From Chloroflexota bacterium (GTDB taxonomy: Bacteria; Chloroflexota; Dehalococcoidia; Dehalococcoidales; JAHJRU01), in assembly GCA_018830745.1 (NCBI GenBank), contig JAHJRU010000041.1, positions 1 through 5,261 on the forward strand: a DNA stretch of 5,261 nucleotides, written 5' to 3'. Below are positions 1 to 5,261 of this stretch, one piece after another; position 1 is the stretch's first letter; each line of letters starts with the position of its first letter. The notes beneath the pieces are model-generated. The model did no database searches. It was given only the letters and a program-made list of their open reading frames with translations, and was not told the DNA's origin. The position numbers were made by a program, and so were the translations under genes.

Positions 1-267
1 AAACCCCACCTTTTCCGGCATATATCCGGCCAGGCGTTTTACTTTAAGCGGTTCTCTGGTGGAGTTAAAGCCGCATACCTGGACCGTACCGCCTGTTGGC
101 TCCGTCAGCCCGAGGAGCATAAGAATGGTAGTGGTCTTACCGGCACCATTGGGTCCCAGCAGACCGAATACCTCATTCTCATTGATACTCAGATTTAGAC
201 GGTCCACTACGGTGGTGTGGTTATACGTCTTGGTTAGGTCTTTGGTCTCAACTATTACATTAGCCAT
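1..267 (-). CDS. ABC transporter ATP-binding protein, N-terminal part (cut by window edge)
   Basis: The first 89 residues of an ABC-type ATPase are visible, and the reading frame is still open at the left edge. The Walker A motif GPNGAGKT is at residues 38-45. The Q-loop region reads GYMPEK at about residues 81-86, with Glu where many ABC ATPases have Gln; this GY(L/M)PE form is common in the exporter-type (ABC-2, CcmA/DrrA-like) subfamily. Walker B, the signature motif and the H-loop would lie outside the window. The ATG lies 4 bp after the stop of the NEW3-like gene and has no clear Shine-Dalgarno site, so translational coupling is likely. In this subfamily the ATPase drives an ABC-2 membrane permease, which I expect to be the next gene to the left. 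The substrate cannot be told from the sequence. The ABC ATPase assignment is secure; the subfamily is likely. Confidence 0.93.
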   Translation of the reverse strand, partial: MANVIVETKDLTKTYNHTTVVDRLNLSINENEVFGLLGPNGAGKTTTILMLLGLTEPTGGTVQVCGFNSTREPLKVKRLAGYMPEKVGF

Positions 268-271
268 ATCT

Positions 272-1147
272 TTACCGTCGACTGAAGCGCATAATGACGA
301 CGGCCAGGCCGGCAATGACCACCAGTATGATGCCTACGCCGGTCCAGCCCCAGATGGTTGGTGTTTCTACGGTAACTCTGATTTCAAGACTTTGCGCGGT
401 AGCCTTATTACTGGCGGCTCTTATGGAAATGGCATAATCACCGGAAATTGCCTTGGCATCCGGCTTAATATTAATATTGATTTCTTTGGACTCGCCGGCG
501 GCCAGAGTATTCACTTCCTCCGGGGAGTATTCGATTATCCACCCCCTCGGCTTGTCTGACGAGAAGGTAATATCATCGATTGCCGCGGTACCATTATTAG
601 TCAGCCTGGTTGAGAAGGGATTATCCTTACCAGAAGTGACTTTGGTATTATAAAGCTCATTAGTCGGGGTTAGTCCAAGCTCATATTTGGCGGTTATCAC
701 CGCCGTTAGGTCAATTGTCCCGATAAGTTCCCCGGACGTGGCGGTGACGGTTACTTTATGGTCCCCAGGCTCTGGTCTCAGATAAAAGGGTACGCTGGCT
801 TGGACTGCAATGGTCTCAACAGCGATTCTTCCCCCGTCAAGCTTGATATTCCTTATCCTCTTGTCCTTGGGATAGCTTGGAGTGATGGCAATGAACCAGT
901 CTTTGGGCCCGATAGCTTCCAGGTCAAACAAGCGGTCTTCCTGCCCCATATATGATAGCTTGACTTCAAACTCAAAAGTGCCCCCGGAAACCGCCTCCAG
1001 TTTGGTATATGTGGCGGTCAGCTCGATTTTATCGGCTACTTCCGAGATTAGTGCGGGTTCCTGGGCCATAATAGCCCCGGCAGGCAAAACCATGAATAAG
1101 CCCGTCAGCAACAGGCAAATGCCACAAATCGTTCTTATCGCTTTCAT
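272..1147 (-). CDS. Exported, membrane-anchored protein with two NEW3-like (Ig-fold) domains
   Basis: The 291-residue protein starts with a signal peptide: Lys2 and Arg5, a hydrophobic core at about residues 7-22, and likely cleavage near AGA (23-25) or just before Gln29. Two related beta-rich units follow, at about 41-152 and 155-262. Each has the same layout: a beta strand pair, then a conserved Trp in 'DWFIAITP' (W84) or 'GWIIEYSP' (W203), then '[16 protein letters not shown]' or '[20 protein letters not shown]'. This is the pattern of the NEW3 / NPCBM-associated domain and of COG1470-type membrane proteins. One transmembrane helix at about 266-286 is followed by the basic tail RFSRR, so the domains should face outside with the C-terminus in the cytoplasm. 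A strong ribosome binding site precedes the ATG. The gene is almost fused to an ABC ATPase gene 4 bp downstream, so it probably works as an extracellular accessory subunit of that transporter. No catalytic residues can be recognised. Topology and domain type are well supported; function is unknown. Confidence 0.87.
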   Translation of the reverse strand: MKAIRTICGICLLLTGLFMVLPAGAIMAQEPALISEVADKIELTATYTKLEAVSGGTFEFEVKLSYMGQEDRLFDLEAIGPKDWFIAITPSYPKDKRIRNIKLDGGRIAVETIAVQASVPFYLRPEPGDHKVTVTATSGELIGTIDLTAVITAKYELGLTPTNELYNTKVTSGKDNPFSTRLTNNGTAAIDDITFSSDKPRGWIIEYSPEEVNTLAAGESKEININIKPDAKAISGDYAISIRAASNKATAQSLEIRVTVETPTIWGWTGVGIILVVIAGLAVVIMRFSRR

Positions 1148-1154
1148 AATCCTT

Positions 1155-1161
1155 CTCCTCC
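1155..1161 (-). promoter_or_regulatory. Ribosome binding site of the NEW3-like gene
   Basis: GGAGGAG on the minus strand lies 7 nt before the ATG at 1147. It is a near-ideal Shine-Dalgarno match and fixes this start. The downstream ABC ATPase gene has no comparable site, consistent with coupled translation from this one. Confidence 0.85.
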
Positions 1162-1227
1162 GTAAGGGAATGTTGCCACAGATTTTAACACTCTCCGCTT
1201 TAGGCTGCTAATTATTCGAGATTTCCC

Positions 1228-1281
1228 GCATAATAGAGCCACATAGTTTGTGAGATTCTCTTTAATATCTATCTATTATGC
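1228..1281. repeat. Perfect 10-bp inverted repeat with 34-bp spacer (possible operator)
   Basis: GCATAATAGA at 1228-1237 (plus strand) is matched exactly by its reverse complement TCTATTATGC at 1272-1281. The arms are 44 bp apart start to start, which is four turns at 11 bp per turn. The right arm, read on the minus strand, contains CATAAT (1280-1275), five of six matches to a -10 box and a candidate promoter element for the NEW3-like gene, but no good -35 sits 17 bp upstream. The repeat could be a pair of protein-binding half-sites or a long-loop hairpin in the leader RNA. The repeat itself is certain; its role is a guess. Confidence 0.45.
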
Positions 1282-1302
1282 TCAGGGAAAATTGGAGGGA
1301 GA

Positions 1303-1330
1303 TTAGAATTTGCTTAGAAGCTGCTTAGAA
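1303..1330. promoter_or_regulatory. Three TTAGAA repeats at exact 11-bp period, possible response-regulator operator
   Basis: TTAGAA occurs at 1303-1308, 1314-1319 and 1325-1330, each copy exactly 11 bp after the last; the two right-hand copies extend to TGCTTAGAA. On the minus strand this reads as three TTCTAA boxes upstream of the NEW3-like gene. Tandem hexamers at 11-bp spacing are the known layout of DNA sites for OmpR/PhoB-family response regulators, which bind head to tail on one face of the helix. A CATAAT -10-like element starts 22 bp after the last box, compatible with an activator-dependent promoter that lacks a -35. The spacing is seen directly; the regulator class is inferred and no regulator gene is in the window. 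Confidence 0.4.
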
Positions 1331-1367
1331 TTCCAACTCCGTATATCTACCTGTATGATTCTACCAC

Positions 1368-1395
1368 ATTCAGGGAATATTTGACAGATTCAGGG
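1368..1395. repeat. Direct repeat ATTCAGGG, two copies 20 bp apart
   Basis: ATTCAGGG occurs at 1368-1375 and 1388-1395. A shorter copy, TCAGGGAA, at 1282-1289 matches 1370-1377. The repeats lie just after the etfA stop, in the gap before the NEW3-like gene. The 20-bp spacing is about two helical turns. The role is unknown and the repeats may be chance. I see no clear intrinsic terminator after etfA in this stretch: the best stem, GGG/CCC around 1392-1404, is only about 3 bp and lacks a T-run. Confidence 0.3.
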
Positions 1396-1416
1396 TTAGC
1401 TCCCCAATAATCGTAT

Positions 1417-2415
1417 TTAACCGGCCATAAGTTCCTTGATTTTTTCCGTAAAAGCGGGTATTATCTTTTTCCAGTCGCCAATCACGGCAAAACGGGCTTG
1501 CTTGACTATGTTTGCCTCCGGGTCTTTGTTGATGGCAACAATGTTCTTGGAGCCAGAGCAACCGGACATGTGCTGGCTGGAACCAGAAATGGCTATGGCG
1601 ATGTAGAGGTCGGGGCTGACAATCTTTCCGGTAAGCCCTACCTGCAGACCAGCCGGTACCCATGCATTATCACAGGGCGGTCGGCTGGCTCCCACCGCGG
1701 CTTTAAGTATCTTGGCTAGTTCCTCCAACTGCTTGAAGCCGTCAGCGCCACCGATGCCTCTACCTCCGCTCACTATTATGGAGGCATCCTCCAGCTTGAT
1801 GCCCTCAACCTCCTCGACGACTTTCTCCACCACCCTGGTCCTTATCGCTGAGGCATCCAGTCCAGCATCAACATTGATAACCTCGCCTTTTCTTGAATCG
1901 TCACGCTCCAGGGGCTGCATTGACTTGACCCGGGCGGTAACTACCTGCGGGTAGTATTCGGTGGTGAAAACAGCATAGGCATTGCCGCCGTAAACCGGCT
2001 TGGTTTGCAGCAGTGCCTTTGAATCCGCGTCAATGGCTAACTCAAGGCAGTCCAGGGAAGCGGCTGTTCCCAGGCGAAAAGCCAGTCTGGGTGCCAGGTC
2101 ACGACCGACATTGGTCTGGCCCAGCATAATGATGCGGGGCATTGCCTGCATGGCTACCTTTTCCATAGCGGCTACATAGGAGTCCGCCTGATACTCTTTG
2201 AGTAGTTCGTCATCAACTACGTATACTTTTTCCGCACCGAGGGCGATGGCTTCCTGGACTAAACCACTTACACCGCTGCCAACTAATACGGCAACCAGCT
2301 CTTCGCCCAGGTCGTCAGCCAGTTTTCTGCCGCCGCCCAGCAGCTCGGCGCCGATGGCGGCCAGTTTTCCGTCAGCCACCTCACAATATGCCATTACTCC
2401 CTTATTATCAGCCAT
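1417..2415 (-). CDS. etfA: Electron transfer flavoprotein alpha subunit (FixB/EtfA family)
   Basis: The 332-residue protein has normal length for EtfA. Residues 1 to about 190 form the N-terminal Rossmann-like domain, with '[18 protein letters not shown]' at 99-116. The C-terminal FAD domain shows the expected series: SGGRG (216-220), VGASRP (241-246), QVGLTGK (258-264), [11 protein letters not shown] (268-278), QH with the flavin-facing His at 282, and [11 protein letters not shown] (291-301). Together with EtfB it forms a heterodimeric FAD protein that collects electrons from dehydrogenases, most often acyl-CoA dehydrogenases, and passes them on. Leu at 261 (GLTGK) resembles FixB and clostridial ETFs; mitochondrial-type proteins have GQTGK. 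The stretch [14 protein letters not shown] (277-290) differs from the usual SGAIQHxAGM. The start is fixed by a strong ribosome binding site, 35 bp after the etfB stop. The family is certain; bifurcating versus ordinary activity is not settled. Confidence 0.97.
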   Translation of the reverse strand: MADNKGVMAYCEVADGKLAAIGAELLGGGRKLADDLGEELVAVLVGSGVSGLVQEAIALGAEKVYVVDDELLKEYQADSYVAAMEKVAMQAMPRIIMLGQTNVGRDLAPRLAFRLGTAASLDCLELAIDADSKALLQTKPVYGGNAYAVFTTEYYPQVVTARVKSMQPLERDDSRKGEVINVDAGLDASAIRTRVVEKVVEEVEGIKLEDASIIVSGGRGIGGADGFKQLEELAKILKAAVGASRPPCDNAWVPAGLQVGLTGKIVSPDLYIAIAISGSSQHMSGCSGSKNIVAINKDPEANIVKQARFAVIGDWKKIIPAFTEKIKELMAG

Positions 2416-2423
2416 AGGTATTT

Positions 2424-2432
2424 ACCTCCTTA
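2424..2432 (-). promoter_or_regulatory. Ribosome binding site of etfA
   Basis: TAAGGAGGT on the minus strand, with 9 nt between the GGAGG core and the ATG at 2415. It is an essentially perfect anti-16S match inside the 35-bp etfB-etfA gap, so etfA should be translated independently from a shared mRNA. Confidence 0.88.
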
Positions 2433-2450
2433 GAAATAACAGGGAACTGC

Positions 2451-3251
2451 TTAGAATATTTTAGCTTCCCTGAGTTTTGACGCCAGATTAGCGGCAGACT
2501 CTTCGGGAGACTCTCCCTCGATAATCTCGACCTGACCCTCATGAGCCGGCTGGAACAGCTTGAGCATTTTGGTTTTTCTGCCGGCTGCGCCGATTTGAGC
2601 CGGGTCCAGCCCGACATCGGCTGGTGTCCACACAGTGGGGTCCTTTTTCTTGGCGCCCATAATACCTTTTATCGTAGGGTAGCGTGGCTCGCCGATTTCA
2701 TTGCTCACGGTAACTACCGCCGGTAGAGATACCTCTATGACCTCATATCCGTCACTGGTTAGCCTCTCTATCCTGGCTTTTCCGTCAGCTACATCTATCT
2801 TCTTCACCAGGGTTATACTGGGCAGTCCCAGTATCTCGGCGATGCCTGAGCCTACCTGGCCGGCATTCCAGTCAGAAGCCTCTCTGCCACATAAAATAAG
2901 GTCGTATTCGCCTATCTTTTTTATCACGGCTGCCAGAGCAAAGGCGGTGGAGAAGCTATCGCCTCCATCGTAAGCTTCGTCCTCCAGCAGGACAAGCTCG
3001 TCAGCGCCCATAGATAACGGCTTCTTTACCACGTCTCTAAGCTGATTGGTGCCCAGGCTTATGGCCGTGATTTTACCACCTACGGCATCCTTAATCTTCA
3101 GCGCTGCTTCGACCGCATATTCTCCGTATGGGTCGATTACCGGTGACATCCCCGCCGGCGGTACTACCTGGTTGGTGCTAGTGTCGATTTTGAAGGTTGC
3201 CGGTGGTGCTTCGGGGTCAATCACCTGTTTGACACAGACAATCATGTTCAT
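2451..3251 (-). CDS. etfB: Electron transfer flavoprotein beta subunit (FixA/EtfB family)
   Basis: The 266-residue protein matches the usual 250-280 length. It opens with the typical MNMIVCVKQVIDPE. 'VIDPYGEYAVEAALKIK' is at 38-54. The nucleotide-binding segment CGREASDWNAGQVG is at 121-134, where the common form is CGxQAxDGDTAQVG. The family signature spans 164-193 (VSLPAVVTVSNE, then GEPRYP, then IMGAKKK), with Gly replacing the usual Asn before EPRYP. EtfB holds AMP in ordinary ETFs or a second FAD in bifurcating ones, and contacts the partner dehydrogenase. The first ATG is preferred: a GGGGG Shine-Dalgarno-like run (3263-3267) lies 11 nt upstream, and the next ATG, two codons on, would be 17 nt away. 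The gene leads the etfBA operon and has its own promoter upstream. The family is certain; the cofactor set is not. Confidence 0.97.
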   Translation of the reverse strand: MNMIVCVKQVIDPEAPPATFKIDTSTNQVVPPAGMSPVIDPYGEYAVEAALKIKDAVGGKITAISLGTNQLRDVVKKPLSMGADELVLLEDEAYDGGDSFSTAFALAAVIKKIGEYDLILCGREASDWNAGQVGSGIAEILGLPSITLVKKIDVADGKARIERLTSDGYEVIEVSLPAVVTVSNEIGEPRYPTIKGIMGAKKKDPTVWTPADVGLDPAQIGAAGRKTKMLKLFQPAHEGQVEIIEGESPEESAANLASKLREAKIF

Positions 3252-3309
3252 GGCGTCTAATTCCCCCTTCTTTAGGTGCTTTGTATTGTATTACTGACAC
3301 CAGTTGTCC

Positions 3310-3339
3310 AGTGTAGCATTTAGGGAAATTATGTGTCAA
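3310..3339 (-). promoter_or_regulatory. Predicted sigma-70-type promoter of etfBA
   Basis: On the minus strand a perfect -35 TTGACA (3339-3334) is followed after 18 bp by TACACT (3315-3310), a four-of-six match to TATAAT. Transcription would start near 3303, giving a leader of about 50 nt before the etfB ATG. The -35 overlaps TGACAC (3338-3333), whose inverse GTGTCA lies at 3300-3295 near the predicted start. This 6-bp pair, 32 bp apart, could be an operator but may be chance. Confidence 0.6.
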
Positions 3340-3367
3340 GGTGAACCAAGCTGATGCGCCGGCTGCT

Positions 3368-3389
3368 AAAGCGCCCGCTAACGCGCTTT
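3368..3389 (-). terminator. Hairpin across the prmC stop codon, possible weak terminator
   Basis: AAAGCGC (3368-3374) and GCGCTTT (3383-3389) form a 7-bp stem with an 8-nt loop, overlapping the last codons and the TAG stop of prmC. Read on the minus strand, no T-run follows beyond TTT, so it is not a classical intrinsic terminator. It may only protect the mRNA end or slow transcription before the etfBA promoter. Confidence 0.3.
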
Positions 3390-4307
3390 TGATAGTTTTT
3401 TACTCAAATGGGACGTAAGTCCAGTGGGGGAGAGGATTCCCCACATGCCGGGAAAGGTCAGGCCGACCACACGGTCTATTCCGGCATAGTCCGGCGCGAC
3501 TTTTATCCTGGCTGAGGGGTACAGCGCTTGCAGGAAGTTGGTGAGATTGCTTGCCTGTCCCAGTCCGATCTCCAGAAGCAGACTTCCTCCCGGGCGAAGT
3601 TTGTTTCTTACCTGGCGGCATAGCTGGCGTATCTTGTCCAGTCCGTCTTCTCCGCCGGCTAAAGCAAGTTTGGGTTCGAACAGGCGTATTTCCGGGCTTA
3701 ACTCTCCCATCTCTTTGTCCGTAATGTAGGGCAGGTTAGCCACGATGAGGTCAACCGGCTCGGGAACGGGTGCCAGCATATCACCCTGCAGTAGTATAAT
3801 CTGTCCTTCCACCCCGTTTTGCCGGCAGTTCTTAACGGCTACTCCGATGGCAGGAGCAGAGATGTCAACGGTATATATTTTGGCCTGGGGTAAATGCCGG
3901 GCCAGAGCGATTGAAATTGCGCCGCTCCCGGTGCCTGCTTCGGCTATCAGGTAAGGGCGTTTTTTTTGTGCGGAATGCTTGCCGGCAATGGCAAGAGCTT
4001 CTTCTACCAGCAGTTCCGAGCCGGGACGGGGGATAAGCACATTGGGGTCAACAAAGAAGTCAAGACCGTAGAACTCACAATGCCCGGTGATATAGGCGGT
4101 GGGCTCGTGGTTGCACCGCCGTTCGATTAAATGCCAGAAGGCTTTCTCCTGTTCCGGCGTTAGTTCCTGGCGGATGTCCTGGTATAGCTGTACGCGAGTT
4201 ATATTCAGGGCATATCGAAGCAGTACCTCAGACTCCAGAGGGGCATCCTCAATATTGTAGTGGACCAGGATTTGGCGGGCGCGCGTAAGCGCCTCTTTAG
4301 CCGTCAT
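3378..4307 (-). CDS. prmC: Peptide chain release factor N5-glutamine methyltransferase
   Basis: The 309-residue protein is an S-adenosylmethionine-dependent methyltransferase that modifies the glutamine of the GGQ motif in release factors, which speeds peptide release on the ribosome. Residues 1 to about 80 are the helical substrate-binding domain, ending in the typical [12 protein letters not shown] (71-82). Next come [12 protein letters not shown] (91-102, usually PRPDTE), SAM motif [16 protein letters not shown] (122-136), the acidic VDIS (147-150), the catalytic motif NLPY (191-194), LFEPKLAL (199-206) and AGIDRVV (275-281). The catalytic motif is normally NPPY; Leu for the first Pro is unusual. 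About 28 residues follow IDRVV, making it longer than the 277-residue E. coli enzyme. The ATG overlaps the prfA TGA (ATGA), so it is translationally coupled to its own substrate's gene, which supports the assignment. GGAG 11 nt upstream, inside prfA, may serve as the ribosome binding site. The gene ends in TAG. Confidence 0.95.
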   Translation of the reverse strand: MTAKEALTRARQILVHYNIEDAPLESEVLLRYALNITRVQLYQDIRQELTPEQEKAFWHLIERRCNHEPTAYITGHCEFYGLDFFVDPNVLIPRPGSELLVEEALAIAGKHSAQKKRPYLIAEAGTGSGAISIALARHLPQAKIYTVDISAPAIGVAVKNCRQNGVEGQIILLQGDMLAPVPEPVDLIVANLPYITDKEMGELSPEIRLFEPKLALAGGEDGLDKIRQLCRQVRNKLRPGGSLLLEIGLGQASNLTNFLQALYPSARIKVAPDYAGIDRVVGLTFPGMWGILSPTGLTSHLSKKLSKAR

Positions 4308-5261
4308 ACCAGTTGCTTCTCCAGTTGCTTAGCCTGTTGACTGGTAGCCAGGGCATCTATCATCTCGTCCAGGTTGCCTTCCATAACTTGGGGCAGGTTG
4401 CGTACGGACTGGCCAATGCGGTGGTCGGTAATGCGGTCCTGGGGGTAATTGTAGGTACGAATCTTCTCGGCGCGGTCCCCGGTGCCCACCTGGGAGCGGC
4501 GGTCCTGTGTTATCTCCTCCTCCTGTTTGCGCTGCTCCATGTCCAGGAGCCGGGCCCGGAGTACCGCCATCGCCTTGTTCTTGTTTCTTAATTGCGACCG
4601 CTCGTCTTGGCAGGTGGTAACGATGCCGGTGGGAAAATGGGTGATGCGCACGGCGGTGGCTACCTTATTTACATTCTGGCCGCCGGCGCCACCGGCGTGG
4701 AAGATATCTATTCTAAGGTCTTCCGGCTTGATGGATACGTCTACCTCGTCAGCTTCAGGGAGGACCGCCACCGTAGCCGTTGAAGTATGAATCCTGCCCG
4801 AGGATTCAGTAACGGGCACCCGCTGTACCCGGTGCACGCCGCGTTCGTATTTCAGCCGGCGAAAGACGCCTTTCCCCTTAATCTCCAGGACAATTTCCTT
4901 GAGGCCGCCGACGCCGCTTTCGTTGGCATTGATAATATCTACGTTCCAGCCTTTGGATTGTGCATACCTGGTATACATGCGGAACAGGTCGGCGGCGAAC
5001 AGTCCGGCTTCGTCACCGCCGGTGCCCGCCCTTATCTCCATGATGATGTCTTTAGCGTCGTTGACGTCCTTTGGCAGGAGGGACAGTTTCAGCTCTTGGT
5101 GTAAGGATTCCAGTTTCTCTTCTAGGCTGGCTATCTCCTGCTGTATCATCGTGGCCATGTCTTCATCCGCCTCATCACCGAGCATAGCCCGCGTTTCCTC
5201 CAACACTTTGGCCGTTTCTTTGTATTTCCTATATTTCGTGACTACATCTCCAAAACGGGAA
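4304..5261 (-). CDS. prfA: Peptide chain release factor 1 (RF1), N-terminus cut by window edge
   Basis: RF1 recognises UAA and UAG stop codons in the ribosomal A site and triggers release of the finished protein. The frame is open to the right edge: 18 codons upstream of the GTG at 5206 (ending [11 protein letters not shown]) continue the RF1 N-terminal helical domain, so that GTG is internal. About 318 residues are visible of a usual 355-360. Key parts are RAGTGGDEA (start of domain 2), the stop-codon-reading PVT motif at 4808-4816 (the PxT of RF1; RF2 has SPF), [12 protein letters not shown], and GGQ at 4676-4684, the peptidyl-tRNA hydrolysis motif, within [37 protein letters not shown] near the end is also typical. 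The gene ends in TGA, overlapping the prmC ATG. Family and RF1 type are secure. Confidence 0.98.
   Translation of the reverse strand, partial: SRFGDVVTKYRKYKETAKVLEETRAMLGDEADEDMATMIQQEIASLEEKLESLHQELKLSLLPKDVNDAKDIIMEIRAGTGGDEAGLFAADLFRMYTRYAQSKGWNVDIINANESGVGGLKEIVLEIKGKGVFRRLKYERGVHRVQRVPVTESSGRIHTSTATVAVLPEADEVDVSIKPEDLRIDIFHAGGAGGQNVNKVATAVRITHFPTGIVTTCQDERSQLRNKNKAMAVLRARLLDMEQRKQEEEITQDRRSQVGTGDRAEKIRTYNYPQDRITDHRIGQSVRNLPQVMEGNLDEMIDALATSQQAKQLEKQLV
4309..4332. repeat. Tandem 12-bp repeat at the 3' end of prfA
   Basis: CCAGTTGCTT occurs at 4309-4318 and 4321-4330 (plus strand), a 12-bp period. In prfA it encodes the last residues KQLEKQLV before the stop, so it is an in-frame codon-level duplication. 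The left unit also carries the GGAG that may help start prmC. Confidence 0.6.

Noticed and set aside
59..559. Plus-strand open frame of 166 codons
   Set aside because: It lies antisense to the ABC ATPase and NEW3-like genes, both strongly supported by motifs. It has no ribosome binding site and a low-complexity composition.
1242..1254. Small hairpin CACA-TAGTT-TGTG
   Set aside because: A 4-bp stem is too short to support, with no T-run on either strand.
1381..1411. Plus-strand TTGACA followed by AATAAT
   Set aside because: The spacer is 19 bp and it would transcribe antisense into etfA with no gene to drive. Probably chance.
1321..2457. Shared 11-mer CTGCTTAGAAT at 1321-1331 and 2447-2457
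   Set aside because: Several matching 11-mers are expected by chance in 5 kb on two strands, the flanks do not match, and one copy is coding sequence and stop of etfB.
4313..5104. Several plus-strand open frames across prfA
   Set aside because: They are mirror frames of a highly conserved RF1 gene and contain no recognisable domain.
5204..5206. GTG as the start codon of prfA
   Set aside because: The frame stays open to the window edge and the 18 upstream codons fit the RF1 N-terminal domain, so the gene is cut, not short.

Overview
The window holds six genes, all on the minus strand, so transcription runs from the right end to the left. In transcription order they are prfA (peptide chain release factor 1, 5' end cut by the window), prmC (release-factor glutamine methyltransferase), etfB and etfA (electron transfer flavoprotein subunits), a membrane-anchored exported protein with two NEW3-like domains, and the start of an ABC transporter ATPase gene that runs off the left edge. 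Base composition looks close to 50% GC by eye. It is clearly bacterial (bacterial RF1/PrmC pair, Shine-Dalgarno sites, sigma-70-like promoter). The mix of housekeeping genes, a divergent ETF and a NEW3-protein/ABC-2 module, together with the residue style, suggests Chloroflexota, perhaps a Dehalococcoidia-like lineage. That placement is an inference from general resemblance and was not tested.

Layout. Positions 5261-3378 are a translation-termination unit. prfA and prmC overlap by ATGA, and PrmC methylates the GGQ glutamine of the release factor encoded just upstream. Positions 3377-3252 form a short intergenic gap with a convincing promoter (TTGACA, 18 bp, TACACT) that should start the etfBA transcript. 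Positions 3251-1417 carry etfB and etfA, 35 bp apart, with a strong ribosome binding site before etfA. The two proteins form a heterodimeric flavoprotein that passes electrons between dehydrogenases (typically acyl-CoA dehydrogenases) and a quinone or ferredoxin partner; no such partner lies in the window. Positions 1416-1148 are a 269-bp non-coding stretch unusually rich in small repeats: three TTAGAA hexamers at an exact 11-bp period, a perfect 10-bp inverted repeat, and an 8-bp direct repeat 20 bp apart. I read it as the control region of the next operon. Positions 1147-1 carry the NEW3-like exported protein and, 4 bp later, the ABC ATPase, probably followed outside the window by an ABC-2 permease.

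Most of the window is ordinary core metabolism and translation. The parts most worth a second look are the NEW3/ABC module, which belongs to a recurrent but functionally undefined class, and the phased repeats in front of it. Smaller points are the NLPY variant of the PrmC catalytic motif and the divergent ETF cofactor-site residues. I found no mobile element, CRISPR array, tRNA or rRNA.
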